From assembly GCA_025992895.1 (NCBI GenBank), contig DAJPGA010000001.1, positions 124,001-188,000 of the forward strand: 64,000 nt of DNA. Reading direction: 5' to 3'. Source of the DNA: Veillonellaceae bacterium. Lineage in GTDB: Bacteria > Bacillota > Negativicutes > Veillonellales > Dialisteraceae. Positions 35,163 through 42,485 of this stretch are shown one piece after another (positions within the stretch are counted from its first letter, which is position 1; every line of letters starts with the position of its first letter). Below the pieces are notes generated by a model. That model did not search any database. It was not told where the DNA came from and saw nothing but the letters and a program-made list of their open reading frames with translations. Made by a program: the position numbers and the translations under genes.

Positions 35163-36980
35163 CTATTTCTTCAAAAATGGATCGTCGGAGATTTTGTACT
35201 TGCCTTCTACGGTTCTTGCATTGTCCATGTTGAGGCTGTACTTCGGCGAGGAGAAGTCGTATGCCGGGTTGTAGTAGTTTGTCTTTGCATCCCAGATGCC
35301 GGTGACGGTGTCGAAGGCGAGGTCGTTGGTGAAGACCTGGTGTTCATGGGATTTCAGTGTCTGCATGAGGCCCGGGTGGGCTGCCTGGTAGGATGGCGAG
35401 AGGTAGACGAAGAACGGGATATGGACCATGTCGTAGTAGAACGGGGACGCTGTGTGGTAGTGTTCCATATTCTCGCCGTGGTCGGAGAAGTAGACCATGG
35501 TCTGGAGGTTCAGGTTCTTCTTCGCGTATTCGAAGATGTCGCGGATGACTTCGTCGCTGTAAGCAATCGTCAGGTCGTAGTCATGGTACGGGTCACTGGC
35601 CGGGATGCCGAGTTCGTCTCTCTTGTCGATCGGAACGCGGGCAAGGTACGTGTAATGGCTGCCGTCGATATTGATGAAGATGACGCGTTTCTTGGCTGGC
35701 GGAAGTTCCTTCAGAACCTCGAGGGTGTAGCCGTCGTAATTCTTTTCCCAGTAGGAGCCGTCGGAGCGTTCAGCGATCATGGTGACACCGGCGCTAGAGA
35801 GGGAGCTTCTGTTGTGGAAGGAAATCCAGTCGGTGCGGTAGCCGGCTGCTTTGGCTACGTCGACCATGCTGACGACGTCAGCGAAGGATTTGTCATTGTA
35901 CTGGTTGGCCGATGTCATGGCATAGGAAAGGGACATCAGCGTATTCGGGAAGTTCGAGTATGCCATGTAGCCCAGAGCGAAGTCCGGTGTATTGGCCATG
36001 GAAGAGAGCCACGGTGTCGTGTTTTCCGGATAGGACGGGTTGAATACTTTCATGTGGTCGCGGTTCGCGCTTTCGCCGATGATGACGATGTGCGTGCCTT
36101 CGGTAATGCCTGCGCCGGGATCGGTGAAAGTCATTTTCTTCACATTCTTATCCAGGTTGTCCGTCAGTTTCTGGAGCAGCTGGAATTCGCTTCCCTTGCT
36201 GTCCATCGTGCGGACGATGGTGAGCGGGAATACGTGGATAATCTGACGGTAGAAGCCGCCGAAGAAAAGGACGAAAATGACGCCAAGGCCGATGAGGTAT
36301 CCCTTGGACGTGCCGCGGAGCGGAGATTTCATGCCGCGGGCTGCCTTTACCATCGAATGGACAAAGGTAAAGGAAACGGCAAGGACAAAGAGGAAGGCGA
36401 CGATTGCGCCAATGATTCTGGCAGGCGAGCCCATTGTGGCCAGGAAATCATGGATTTCCTTCATATGGGTGGAACGGACAGCCATCATGGCGAACATGTC
36501 CATTTCCCCGCCAAAGAGGATGTAATAGCCGATATAGATAAAGGGGCAGATTGTCATGAAGAAGACGAAAAGGCCCGCAATGATTTCCCAGGGGAAACGG
36601 AGCTTCGGCAGGCGCTGATTGATTTTCTCCGTGATCGTCAGGTAAACGTAAGGAAGCCCGAAAGCCACGCCGCCCAGCACATAGTAATCGCCGAGGTGTT
36701 TCTTTTCAGGAAGCGACGCGAACCCGTACGCCCAGGTGAAAGTCGCCATCCAGAGGATCGGCAGCACCGCCGCCCACGGGAAAAACTTCTTCAGGAACGC
36801 TTTATCAAAGACAGAGAAAAGGCCCAGGGAAACAATGAGGAAAACCAGAACCCCCACGCCCAGACGCGGCTGGACGTAGCTTCGAAGGTCCGGGAAATCC
36901 CCGCCCAGATGAAGGATCAGCGCAATCAAGAGCGACAGTCCCGCCGTCCAGGCTAATGACGGAAGAATGACTTTTTTCAT
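35163..36980 (-). CDS. Phosphoethanolamine transferase / sulfatase-fold membrane enzyme
   Basis: A 605-residue protein with several N-terminal membrane helices (to about residue 260) and a periplasmic alkaline-phosphatase/sulfatase-fold domain. The domain begins HIVIIGESANRDHMKVF, where the residue after GE is the nucleophile position (Ser here, usually Thr in EptA), and contains SDHGENME with the metal-binding Asp-His, plus NNATPWLS-type spacing (ENTTPWLSSM). Family members move phosphoethanolamine from phosphatidylethanolamine to lipid A, core sugar or glucans, which implies an outer membrane. It is a single gene with its own terminator; the acceptor is unknown. Confidence 0.85.
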   Translation of the reverse strand: MKKVILPSLAWTAGLSLLIALILHLGGDFPDLRSYVQPRLGVGVLVFLIVSLGLFSVFDKAFLKKFFPWAAVLPILWMATFTWAYGFASLPEKKHLGDYYVLGGVAFGLPYVYLTITEKINQRLPKLRFPWEIIAGLFVFFMTICPFIYIGYYILFGGEMDMFAMMAVRSTHMKEIHDFLATMGSPARIIGAIVAFLFVLAVSFTFVHSMVKAARGMKSPLRGTSKGYLIGLGVIFVLFFGGFYRQIIHVFPLTIVRTMDSKGSEFQLLQKLTDNLDKNVKKMTFTDPGAGITEGTHIVIIGESANRDHMKVFNPSYPENTTPWLSSMANTPDFALGYMAYSNFPNTLMSLSYAMTSANQYNDKSFADVVSMVDVAKAAGYRTDWISFHNRSSLSSAGVTMIAERSDGSYWEKNYDGYTLEVLKELPPAKKRVIFINIDGSHYTYLARVPIDKRDELGIPASDPYHDYDLTIAYSDEVIRDIFEYAKKNLNLQTMVYFSDHGENMEHYHTASPFYYDMVHIPFFVYLSPSYQAAHPGLMQTLKSHEHQVFTNDLAFDTVTGIWDAKTNYYNPAYDFSSPKYSLNMDNARTVEGKYKISDDPFLKK

Positions 36981-37135
36981 ACAATACCTCGCAATATATT
37001 TCGTGAATTCAAGAATTGTTCATGTTTTCGTAAAACTTCCTTATTATATCATGAAAAATAAAACTCACGTAATAATCATGCGAAAGATGCATAAGCTGGC
37101 AACTATATGAAGGATTGATTAGAAGATGATGGGAG

Positions 37136-37560
37136 GATGGTGAGGGTATTTTAGACTCGCCTTCCCAGACGGGGAAGGGTGTATGGTATGGGATGGGGTA
37201 CGAAAGGTCTAAAACAAATCAGATTTGAAACCTTTTCTTTATTCCTTGTGAAGCTGCCTCCTTAGGAGGAAGTGGCCATTATACCAATGATTGCATATGA
37301 AATCATGGAAGTGTTTGCAGTATTTCATAATGGCCGAAAGAGGTGCAGTAATAAGTAAAGCATATTCCTTTCGCGGCGGATAGGGTTGATTACCTCGGAC
37401 GAAGTCCGGTTGTGTTGTTCTCTTCAAGCGCAGCTTGGTTGGCATGTTTTCCTTTTGCGAAGCAAGGGAAGGTTAACACCCTTAAACCTCGCTGCGCTCG
37501 AGGAACTGCTCTATCCACTTCAAGCTTAGCGAGGTTGTTTGGTTTTGCATTTAATCTTCC
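37136..37560. repeat. Mosaic of intergenic hairpin repeats
   Basis: Reverse-oriented GCCTTCCCAGACGGGGAAGG, the complement of the AAGGAATAAAGAAAAG block, a GGCCATTATACCAATGATTG insertion, the GATAGGGTTGATTACCTCGG piece and the CCTCGCTGCGCTCGAGG hairpin. No gene in 36981-37690. Confidence 0.7.
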
Positions 37561-37580
37561 GCTTCTAATCCTACACAAGT

Positions 37581-37620
37581 GAAAATCAGGTATTCCCGGG
37601 AAGTGGAATACCTGATTTTC
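37581..37620. terminator. Bidirectional terminator-like hairpin
   Basis: GAAAATCAGGTATTCC pairs perfectly with GGAATACCTGATTTTC (16 bp) around an 8-nt loop. It lies downstream of the autotransporter remnant on the minus strand. Confidence 0.8.
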
Positions 37621-37691
37621 ATTTGCTGCTTTATCTCCTTGGAGTGGATAAGGGAGAAGCAGTTTATAGATACGGCGGATTGCCGCGGGGG

Positions 37692-37785
37692 GCTGGATGC
37701 TTCTGGCAAACCCAGTATATAAGATAATGTTTCTTTATTTGCCGCCCCAGCCGGATTTGAGGAGGCCGCTGGAGCCTTTCATCAT
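37692..37785 (-). pseudogene. Remnant of an autotransporter gene (start region joined to the 3' end)
   Basis: After GGAGG the minus strand reads MMKGSSGLLKSGWGGK and stops (37735). The peptide aligns with two pieces of the C-terminal barrel of the autotransporter at 46560: MEGGSGFLELGWKSK, and TGWAGKQRG, where CAA has become the TAA stop. Past the stop the similarity goes on (TATACTGGG against TATACACTGGG, then GCCAGAAGCATCC against TCGAGAGCATTC). The upstream promoter also matches that gene. So nearly the whole gene has been deleted. I first considered a small signalling peptide; the alignment explains it better. Confidence 0.7.
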
Positions 37786-37807
37786 ATCCTCCGTCCCCTT
37801 TGTTCCT

Positions 37808-37876
37808 ATTATAAAGGTTATCATTGTCATTTCCGTTCCCCCGGCTTGAAATGGCGGTTTTGGGGCAAGAAAAGTC
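37808..37876 (-). promoter_or_regulatory. Autotransporter-type promoter, paralogue of the one at 50689-50759
   Basis: On the minus strand: GACTTTTC, TGCC, AAAACCGCC, ATTT, then TAACCTTTATAATA with the -10. Each block matches the promoter of the autotransporter gene, and the distance from -10 to the GGCGG block is 40 bp in both. Confidence 0.65.
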
Positions 37877-37934
37877 GCGAAGTAAAACGGTCATGAAACA
37901 GGCTTCCGTCTTCATACGCAAAGCATTCCCACGC

Positions 37935-37965
37935 AAAAATGGAGTCCTCGATGGGATCCATTTTT
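37935..37965 (-). terminator. Intrinsic terminator of the lyase gene
   Basis: AAAAATGGAGTCC pairs with GGGATCCATTTTT (with G-T pairs), 49 bp after the stop. Confidence 0.8.
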
Positions 37966-38013
37966 GCTTTTCACTCTATATTCTTTTCCTTATATATACT
38001 CACTTATATATAC

Positions 38014-38910
38014 TCAGTCGTCTCTGTCTACTTTGTATTTTCTTTCATATTCTTTGTAGGTGTCGAGGCCGATCATGCTGTTGAACTGGGAGAATTCGAT
38101 CATGCGGTCCAGGCTCTTTTCTGTGGTGCCGTCTTTGGCAAGATTGCCGAAGAGGTCGTAGAGGGCTTTGGAGATCGTGTAGACGGCGCTGCAGGCCCAG
38201 AATACGAGGGAGAAGCCCATCTGCTCAAGTTCCTTGGCCGGGATGAGGGGTGTCTTGCCGCCTTCGATCATGTTGGCTACGAGGTAGGCGCCGCTGCCGG
38301 AGAGTTCTTTGGCGAATTTCTCGAGTTCTTCTCTGGTGCCGATGCCGTCGGCGAAGCAGATTTCTGCGCCTGCATCGATATAGCGTTTTGTTCTTTCGAT
38401 GGCGTCGTCGATGCCGTAGACGGCGCGGCTGTCGGTGCGGGACATGATCATGGTTTCTTTATCAAAGCGTGCGTCGACGGCGGCGCGGATTTTCTGTGCG
38501 TGTTCTTCGGCGGAGATGACCTGCTTGCCATCCATGTGGCCGCAGCGTTTCGGCCATGCCTGGTCTTCGAAGAAAATGCAGGCAGCACCGGCCTGTTCGA
38601 ACATCTGCTCTGTGCGGATGACGTTCAGTGCATTGCCGTAGCCGGTGTCGCCGTCGGCAACGACGGGAAGGTCGGTGGCGTTGCAGATGCCGGTCAGCTG
38701 TTCAGCCATTTCCGTACAGGACAGGAAACCGACATCCGGCTGTCCCAGGCGGGATGCGGAGACGGAGTAGCCGCCCATGGTGAGGGCTTTGATGCCTGCA
38801 TAGGCTGCGATCTTGGCGGACAGTGCGTCGCCAATGCCCGGTGCAACGATGATTTCTCCGGATTTAAGCATGTTTCTGAATGCGATTCTTTTTTCTGTAG
38901 CTGTTTTCAT
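38014..38910 (-). CDS. Isocitrate lyase/PEP mutase superfamily lyase (methylisocitrate or dimethylmalate lyase type)
   Basis: A 298-residue TIM-barrel enzyme. The family motifs are PVVADGDTGYGNALN (Mg-binding Asp), and the flexible active-site loop PKRCGHMDGK, whose Lys-Arg-Cys-Gly-His contains the catalytic Cys of true lyases (methylisocitrate, isocitrate, 2,3-dimethylmalate); PEP mutase and phosphonopyruvate hydrolase lack it. Expected chemistry is retro-Claisen cleavage of a 2-hydroxy diacid to pyruvate, glyoxylate or similar. No citrate-cycle or propionate genes are near. It lies behind a T-box leader with two terminators, so supply of an amino acid should control it. AGGAGG precedes the ATG. 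Confidence 0.85.
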   Translation of the reverse strand: MKTATEKRIAFRNMLKSGEIIVAPGIGDALSAKIAAYAGIKALTMGGYSVSASRLGQPDVGFLSCTEMAEQLTGICNATDLPVVADGDTGYGNALNVIRTEQMFEQAGAACIFFEDQAWPKRCGHMDGKQVISAEEHAQKIRAAVDARFDKETMIMSRTDSRAVYGIDDAIERTKRYIDAGAEICFADGIGTREELEKFAKELSGSGAYLVANMIEGGKTPLIPAKELEQMGFSLVFWACSAVYTISKALYDLFGNLAKDGTTEKSLDRMIEFSQFNSMIGLDTYKEYERKYKVDRDD

Positions 38911-39021
38911 AGTAAGATCCTCCTCAGGGAAAAGACAAAATGGTTAATGGACTTGGACGATCAAATCATATGTCCCCGAGGGGACTCGGTTCCTTCTGCC
39001 TGTCATGCCCTGCCTCCTAAT

Positions 39022-39320
39022 AAAAAACTCCCGCGCAGAAAAAATCCTGCACGGGAGGCGCATGCGCGCGGTACCACTCTCACTTATTTCTCACCTGCTA
39101 AAGCGGATGCCTAACAAAAAAGCCCTTGTCCCATCGGACAAGGGCGCTTATGCGCGGTACCACCCTGCTTTGTAGCTTGGTTATCCTTAACGCGGATCGA
39201 CGCTTCGCCTACTTTATTCGGCTCTGAGCTCACGGGCGACACGCTTCCTCTTCCATACCGGTTCCCACCTGCCCGGCTCTCTGTGATTTCGGAAAGAAAC
39301 TTATTCCCAGTCATCGCTTA
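39022..39320 (-). promoter_or_regulatory. T-box leader with one specifier stem and two antiterminator/terminator modules
   Basis: On the minus strand, stem I contains AGAGAGCCGGGC and GGTGGGAACCGG; aligning on the GAGC landmark (39231-39228), the specifier is probably GUC (39240-39238, Val). The first T-box sequence AGGGTGGTACCGCG is at 39166-39153, with terminator GCCCTTGTCC/GGACAAGGGC plus T6 at 39145-39116. A second T-box sequence, GAGTGGTACCGCGC, is at 39079-39066, with terminator CTCCCG/CGGGAG plus T6 at 39057-39022. There is no room for a second stem I between them. Confidence 0.85.
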
Positions 39321-39330
39321 TATTGGCGTT

Positions 39331-39360
39331 ATTATAGTCTGATTCTTATCCCTTTGTCAA
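39331..39360 (-). promoter_or_regulatory. Near-consensus promoter of the T-box leader
   Basis: TTGACA and TATAAT, both perfect, 18 bp apart on the minus strand, just upstream of the T-box leader. Confidence 0.88.
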
Positions 39361-39392
39361 GAAATCTATGATGCATTTCCTGATGACGGGAT

Positions 39393-40103
39393 TTATTTCA
39401 GACACCGGAGTACTTCGGCAAATGGAATCTCTGCGACGTTTCCGTCCGGATTCACCAATTCGAAGTCGAAAACGTCCATGTACGGGGAGAAATTCAGCCG
39501 TCGTCCGCTTGCAAGGGCGAGGCTGAGTTTTGTGATGCATGGCTTCTGGTCCTTGAATATGTCGAAGTCATCGTCATCCTCGTCTTTTCCTTCACGATCC
39601 ATGACCCAGTATCCTGTGATCGTATCACCTTTGACGCTGCCCAAAAGCTTGCGGATATCAAAGCTTTCATATCTTTCGCGTTTTTTCGCATAGACGGAAG
39701 GCTCGGCGGAATCGACGGCGATATAGAGATCTTCATCTTCGAAATAGACTTCGAGCGTCCCCTTGTCCGTCACGACGAATATTCTTTCATAGAGCTCATA
39801 AGAGCCAAGGCCCATGGTGCATTCGGGATTATTCAGGTACGACCTGATGAGCGCCTCATGCGCTTCGTCTCCATCGGAATAAAGGTCCGCCGCTTCCCAG
39901 GTTAGGGGCTTGCCAAACCCGTGCAGGTAATCTTCAGGAGCGGCAATCGCTTCGATTTTAGCGCCGACGAGATCGGCTGCTTTCATGAATCCGCGAAGGT
40001 CTCTTCCCCTGCGGATCCGAAGCGCTTCCCATTTGCCAAAGGTGAAATCATCTTCTATTAAAATACCCTGCTTCTCAGCAAAATCAGAAATCGCTTTCTT
40101 CAT
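39393..40103 (-). CDS. Hypothetical protein, 236 residues
   Basis: Not recognised. It is soluble, acidic (DREGKDEDDDDFDIF), mixed alpha/beta, with no signal peptide. Notable segments are RIRRGRDLRGFMKAADLVGA, and LALASGRRLNFSPYMDVFDF near the C terminus. AAAGGAGTCC precedes the ATG, and it lies 43 bp after the next unknown gene on the same strand, so the two are probably cotranscribed. Confidence 0.75.
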   Translation of the reverse strand: MKKAISDFAEKQGILIEDDFTFGKWEALRIRRGRDLRGFMKAADLVGAKIEAIAAPEDYLHGFGKPLTWEAADLYSDGDEAHEALIRSYLNNPECTMGLGSYELYERIFVVTDKGTLEVYFEDEDLYIAVDSAEPSVYAKKRERYESFDIRKLLGSVKGDTITGYWVMDREGKDEDDDDFDIFKDQKPCITKLSLALASGRRLNFSPYMDVFDFELVNPDGNVAEIPFAEVLRCLK

Positions 40104-40146
40104 AAGGACTCCTTTAAATTTTTGTAGTTGCGCTCGGGGATTTCCT

Positions 40147-40926
40147 TTATATCCCCTTCATGGCTTCTTTCATTTTGTTCGGGAGGGCCTGGCCGAAGAG
40201 TCTTTCCATGGCACTTCGGGTCACTAGCCATACGCGGCCGGATTTTTTTCTTTCTTCTTCGTGCATTCGGGCGTTCATGTGGCCGGCGCCGCCTGCGGCG
40301 CTCCTGACGACTCCGCTGTCTCTGTTCCAGATGTCGGCGCCTTCTACGGTGGAGAAGACGAGGAGGAGCGGGTTCACGGCGTACGCTTTGCCTTCTTCTC
40401 CTTTATAAGCGCGTTCTGCTGCGGATTTCTGGAGGAGCCAGACGTTGCCGGAGTGTCTGGTTTCGCCTTGTTTCAGGGGGCTTTCAAGGCCTGCACTTTC
40501 GCAGTCTTTTTCTATGGTCTTGGCCGGGATGCCGTAGAGTTTCCCTGCTTCCTGGGCTGTCATGACTTCTTCCAGGGGGTCGAAGGAAAGGGCAAAGGGC
40601 GTGCCTTCTTCGTTCATGTATTCGCTCTGGAAGGCAAAGTACCCTTCTTTCATGGCAGCAAGGGCTGCGCCTGCGGGGAGGCGGCGGCCGTTTTTGTATT
40701 CGCGGAGGGCCGCCCTGCTCTTGGCTTCGTTGTCCAGGATGGAGACGAATTTCTCACTGCCCTCTTCGATTTCTTCGCCCTTCATTTCGAAGGTGTCGCT
40801 GGTAAAGACAATGACGGGGCCGGAGACGAGGATGGTGCCTTCTTTTGGTCTTTCGCCTTTGAGGTAGGCTTCATAGCAGGATTCAGCCGCTTCCTGCGAG
40901 AGGTTTCTTACTCGGATGTCTGCCAT
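40147..40926 (-). CDS. Hypothetical protein with helix-turn-helix-like repeats
   Basis: A 259-residue protein I cannot name. The C-terminal half has two similar units. The first, VMTAQEAGKLYGIPAKTIEK, followed by a linker and NVWLLQKSAAERAY, looks like a helix-turn-helix with wing. The second, VVRSAAGGAGHMNAR then GRVWLVTRSAMERLFG, repeats the ending pattern W-L-x-x-[KR]-S-A-x-E-R. This resembles excisionase-like or tandem HTH proteins, so DNA binding is possible. The N-terminal 120 residues are unassigned. It overlaps no neighbour; the secreted-protein gene lies 9 bp upstream. Confidence 0.72.
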   Translation of the reverse strand: MADIRVRNLSQEAAESCYEAYLKGERPKEGTILVSGPVIVFTSDTFEMKGEEIEEGSEKFVSILDNEAKSRAALREYKNGRRLPAGAALAAMKEGYFAFQSEYMNEEGTPFALSFDPLEEVMTAQEAGKLYGIPAKTIEKDCESAGLESPLKQGETRHSGNVWLLQKSAAERAYKGEEGKAYAVNPLLLVFSTVEGADIWNRDSGVVRSAAGGAGHMNARMHEEERKKSGRVWLVTRSAMERLFGQALPNKMKEAMKGI

Positions 40927-40935
40927 GATGCCTCC

Positions 40936-41655
40936 TTACCTGGTGCCTTGCAGGATGTGTTCCCTGGCAAAGGTAACGGCTTCGTTCATGATGCCCTGTC
41001 TCGCGTCGCGGACTTCTGCGGCTTCGCCTCTGGCGTCGTGCTGGAGGATTTTTCCGTTTTCATCGTAGAGTGTGAGTGAAAGGATCTTGGCCTGGTTATT
41101 GGCCATGTTTGCCTTGACCTGGCTGATCTGGGAAGCGATGCCTTTTTCTGCCGGGACGTAGTCGTTTTTCAGCCAGAATATGGCGTAGTCTCCGTCATAG
41201 GAAATGTGGCTCTTGTCGATGGAGACGCGGCTGCCGGCGCTGGCGCCCATGCCGGTGCGGTAAATAGTGACCCATTCGGCGTTGGCGAGCTGCGGGATCG
41301 GGTAAGCAACGTACTGCATGTAGAGGCTGGAAATGAGGGAGCCTTCTTTGAGCGGGAGGAAGTGACCTGCGAGTTTGTCTGCCGGGACTTCGTCGATGAC
41401 TTTCCCATTTCCATCAAGGCGTTTCAGGGAAAGGAACTGGTATGTCATGTCCTTCTTATTGAACTGGATCGTCATTTCGGTGCCGTCTGTCGGCCTTACA
41501 GTGAGGACGGGCGTATTTCCCTCTGCCTTGCAGGAGTCGGTGTCGATCATGCGGCCCTGGTAGCCTGCGACTTCGATCCAGTTTTCCGCAAAAGCGGCGG
41601 GTGCGGAGAGGAGGAGCGCAGAGGCGAGCGCTGCAGCGGTCAGTAATTTCTTCAT
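40936..41655 (-). CDS. Secreted hypothetical protein, paralogue of the next gene
   Basis: A 239-residue protein with a clear signal peptide (KKLLTAAALASALLLSAPAA, cleavage after AFA about residue 23). The mature part starts ENWIEVAG. It shares with the protein at 41725 the order ENW-[IV], a DTDS segment, a WVT[IL]Y block, a DG-[DY]-YA-[IT]-FW block and a LSLTLYDENGK/LSMTEYDYDGK ending, so the two are tandem duplicates that have diverged widely. It is periplasmic or outer-membrane associated; function unknown. Confidence 0.8.
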   Translation of the reverse strand: MKKLLTAAALASALLLSAPAAFAENWIEVAGYQGRMIDTDSCKAEGNTPVLTVRPTDGTEMTIQFNKKDMTYQFLSLKRLDGNGKVIDEVPADKLAGHFLPLKEGSLISSLYMQYVAYPIPQLANAEWVTIYRTGMGASAGSRVSIDKSHISYDGDYAIFWLKNDYVPAEKGIASQISQVKANMANNQAKILSLTLYDENGKILQHDARGEAAEVRDARQGIMNEAVTFAREHILQGTR

Positions 41656-41724
41656 ATGTTTTCCTTTCTATACCTTATATAAGGGATGGAAAAGACGCCT
41701 TCCATCAGAAAAGCGTCTGTCTTA

Positions 41725-42471
41725 TTATCCATGTCTTGTCGTGACCATCTTGAGCTGTCCGGTGCGGAGGGCATGGTTCACGTATTCATATACTTTGTAC
41801 ATCGGTGTGTCCGGCTCGATATTGCCGCGGTCTCTGGAGCCTGCGCCATGGGAGCGGACTTTGCCGTCGTAATCATATTCTGTCATGGAGAGTGTCTGCA
41901 CTTTCTTGTTCGGCACGTCCATCTTCACCTGGTACACGGCAGCGGAGAAGTTCTGGTCCTTCCACGGGTAGGTGATGCGCATCCAGAATGTCGCATAGCC
42001 ATCGCGGTAGCTCATCGTGTTCTTCTCGATCTGGTATTCGCTTCCATGGAAACGGACGCCCTGCTCTTTATAGAGCGTGACCCAGTCTGGGTTGGTGAAG
42101 CGCGGAAGCGGATTTTCGACGTAGTGGGTGTAGATGGTCTTTCCCAAGGTGTTCGGAAGGATCTTGGACCAGTTTTCCGGATTGTCCGGATAGACTTTCG
42201 TTTCCATCTTTCCGTCTTTGGAAGGCACCTCCAGTGTCGCGATGCGGTAGGTGTTGTCCTCGCGGTTGAAGGCCATCGAGGAAATAACGTTCTTGCCGCC
42301 GGCCGGCAGCTCGAGTGTCATCTGCGCCAGGATGCCGCCGTCCACGTAGGAATCTGTATCGACTTTGACGCCGCTCGTGCCCGGGAGCGCTACCCAGTTT
42401 TCTGCAAGGGCGCTGGCGGATGCGCCTGCCATCATGGCGCACGCGAGTATGGCGGTAAATAATTTCTTCAT
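41725..42471 (-). CDS. Secreted hypothetical protein, paralogue of the previous gene
   Basis: A 248-residue protein with a signal peptide (MKKLFTAILACAMMAGASAS, cleavage after ALA about 23). The mature protein begins ENWVALPG. The middle blocks PDWVTLYKEQG and YRDGYATFWMR match those of its paralogue. No lipoprotein Cys is present. It lies 14 bp after the opine-dehydrogenase-like gene and 69 bp before the other paralogue in the direction of transcription. Confidence 0.8.
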   Translation of the reverse strand: MKKLFTAILACAMMAGASASALAENWVALPGTSGVKVDTDSYVDGGILAQMTLELPAGGKNVISSMAFNREDNTYRIATLEVPSKDGKMETKVYPDNPENWSKILPNTLGKTIYTHYVENPLPRFTNPDWVTLYKEQGVRFHGSEYQIEKNTMSYRDGYATFWMRITYPWKDQNFSAAVYQVKMDVPNKKVQTLSMTEYDYDGKVRSHGAGSRDRGNIEPDTPMYKVYEYVNHALRTGQLKMVTTRHG

Positions 42472-42485
42472 AAATCCCTCCTGAT

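Noticed and set aside
37735..37785. A 16-codon ORF with a good ribosome binding site and promoter, possibly a signalling peptide for the GHKL kinases
   Set aside because: It aligns with the barrel end of the autotransporter at 46560, and the similarity continues beyond its stop codon, so it is a deletion remnant.
39066..39166. Two complete tandem T-boxes
   Set aside because: Only one stem I with specifier is present; the second module has just the antiterminator and terminator.
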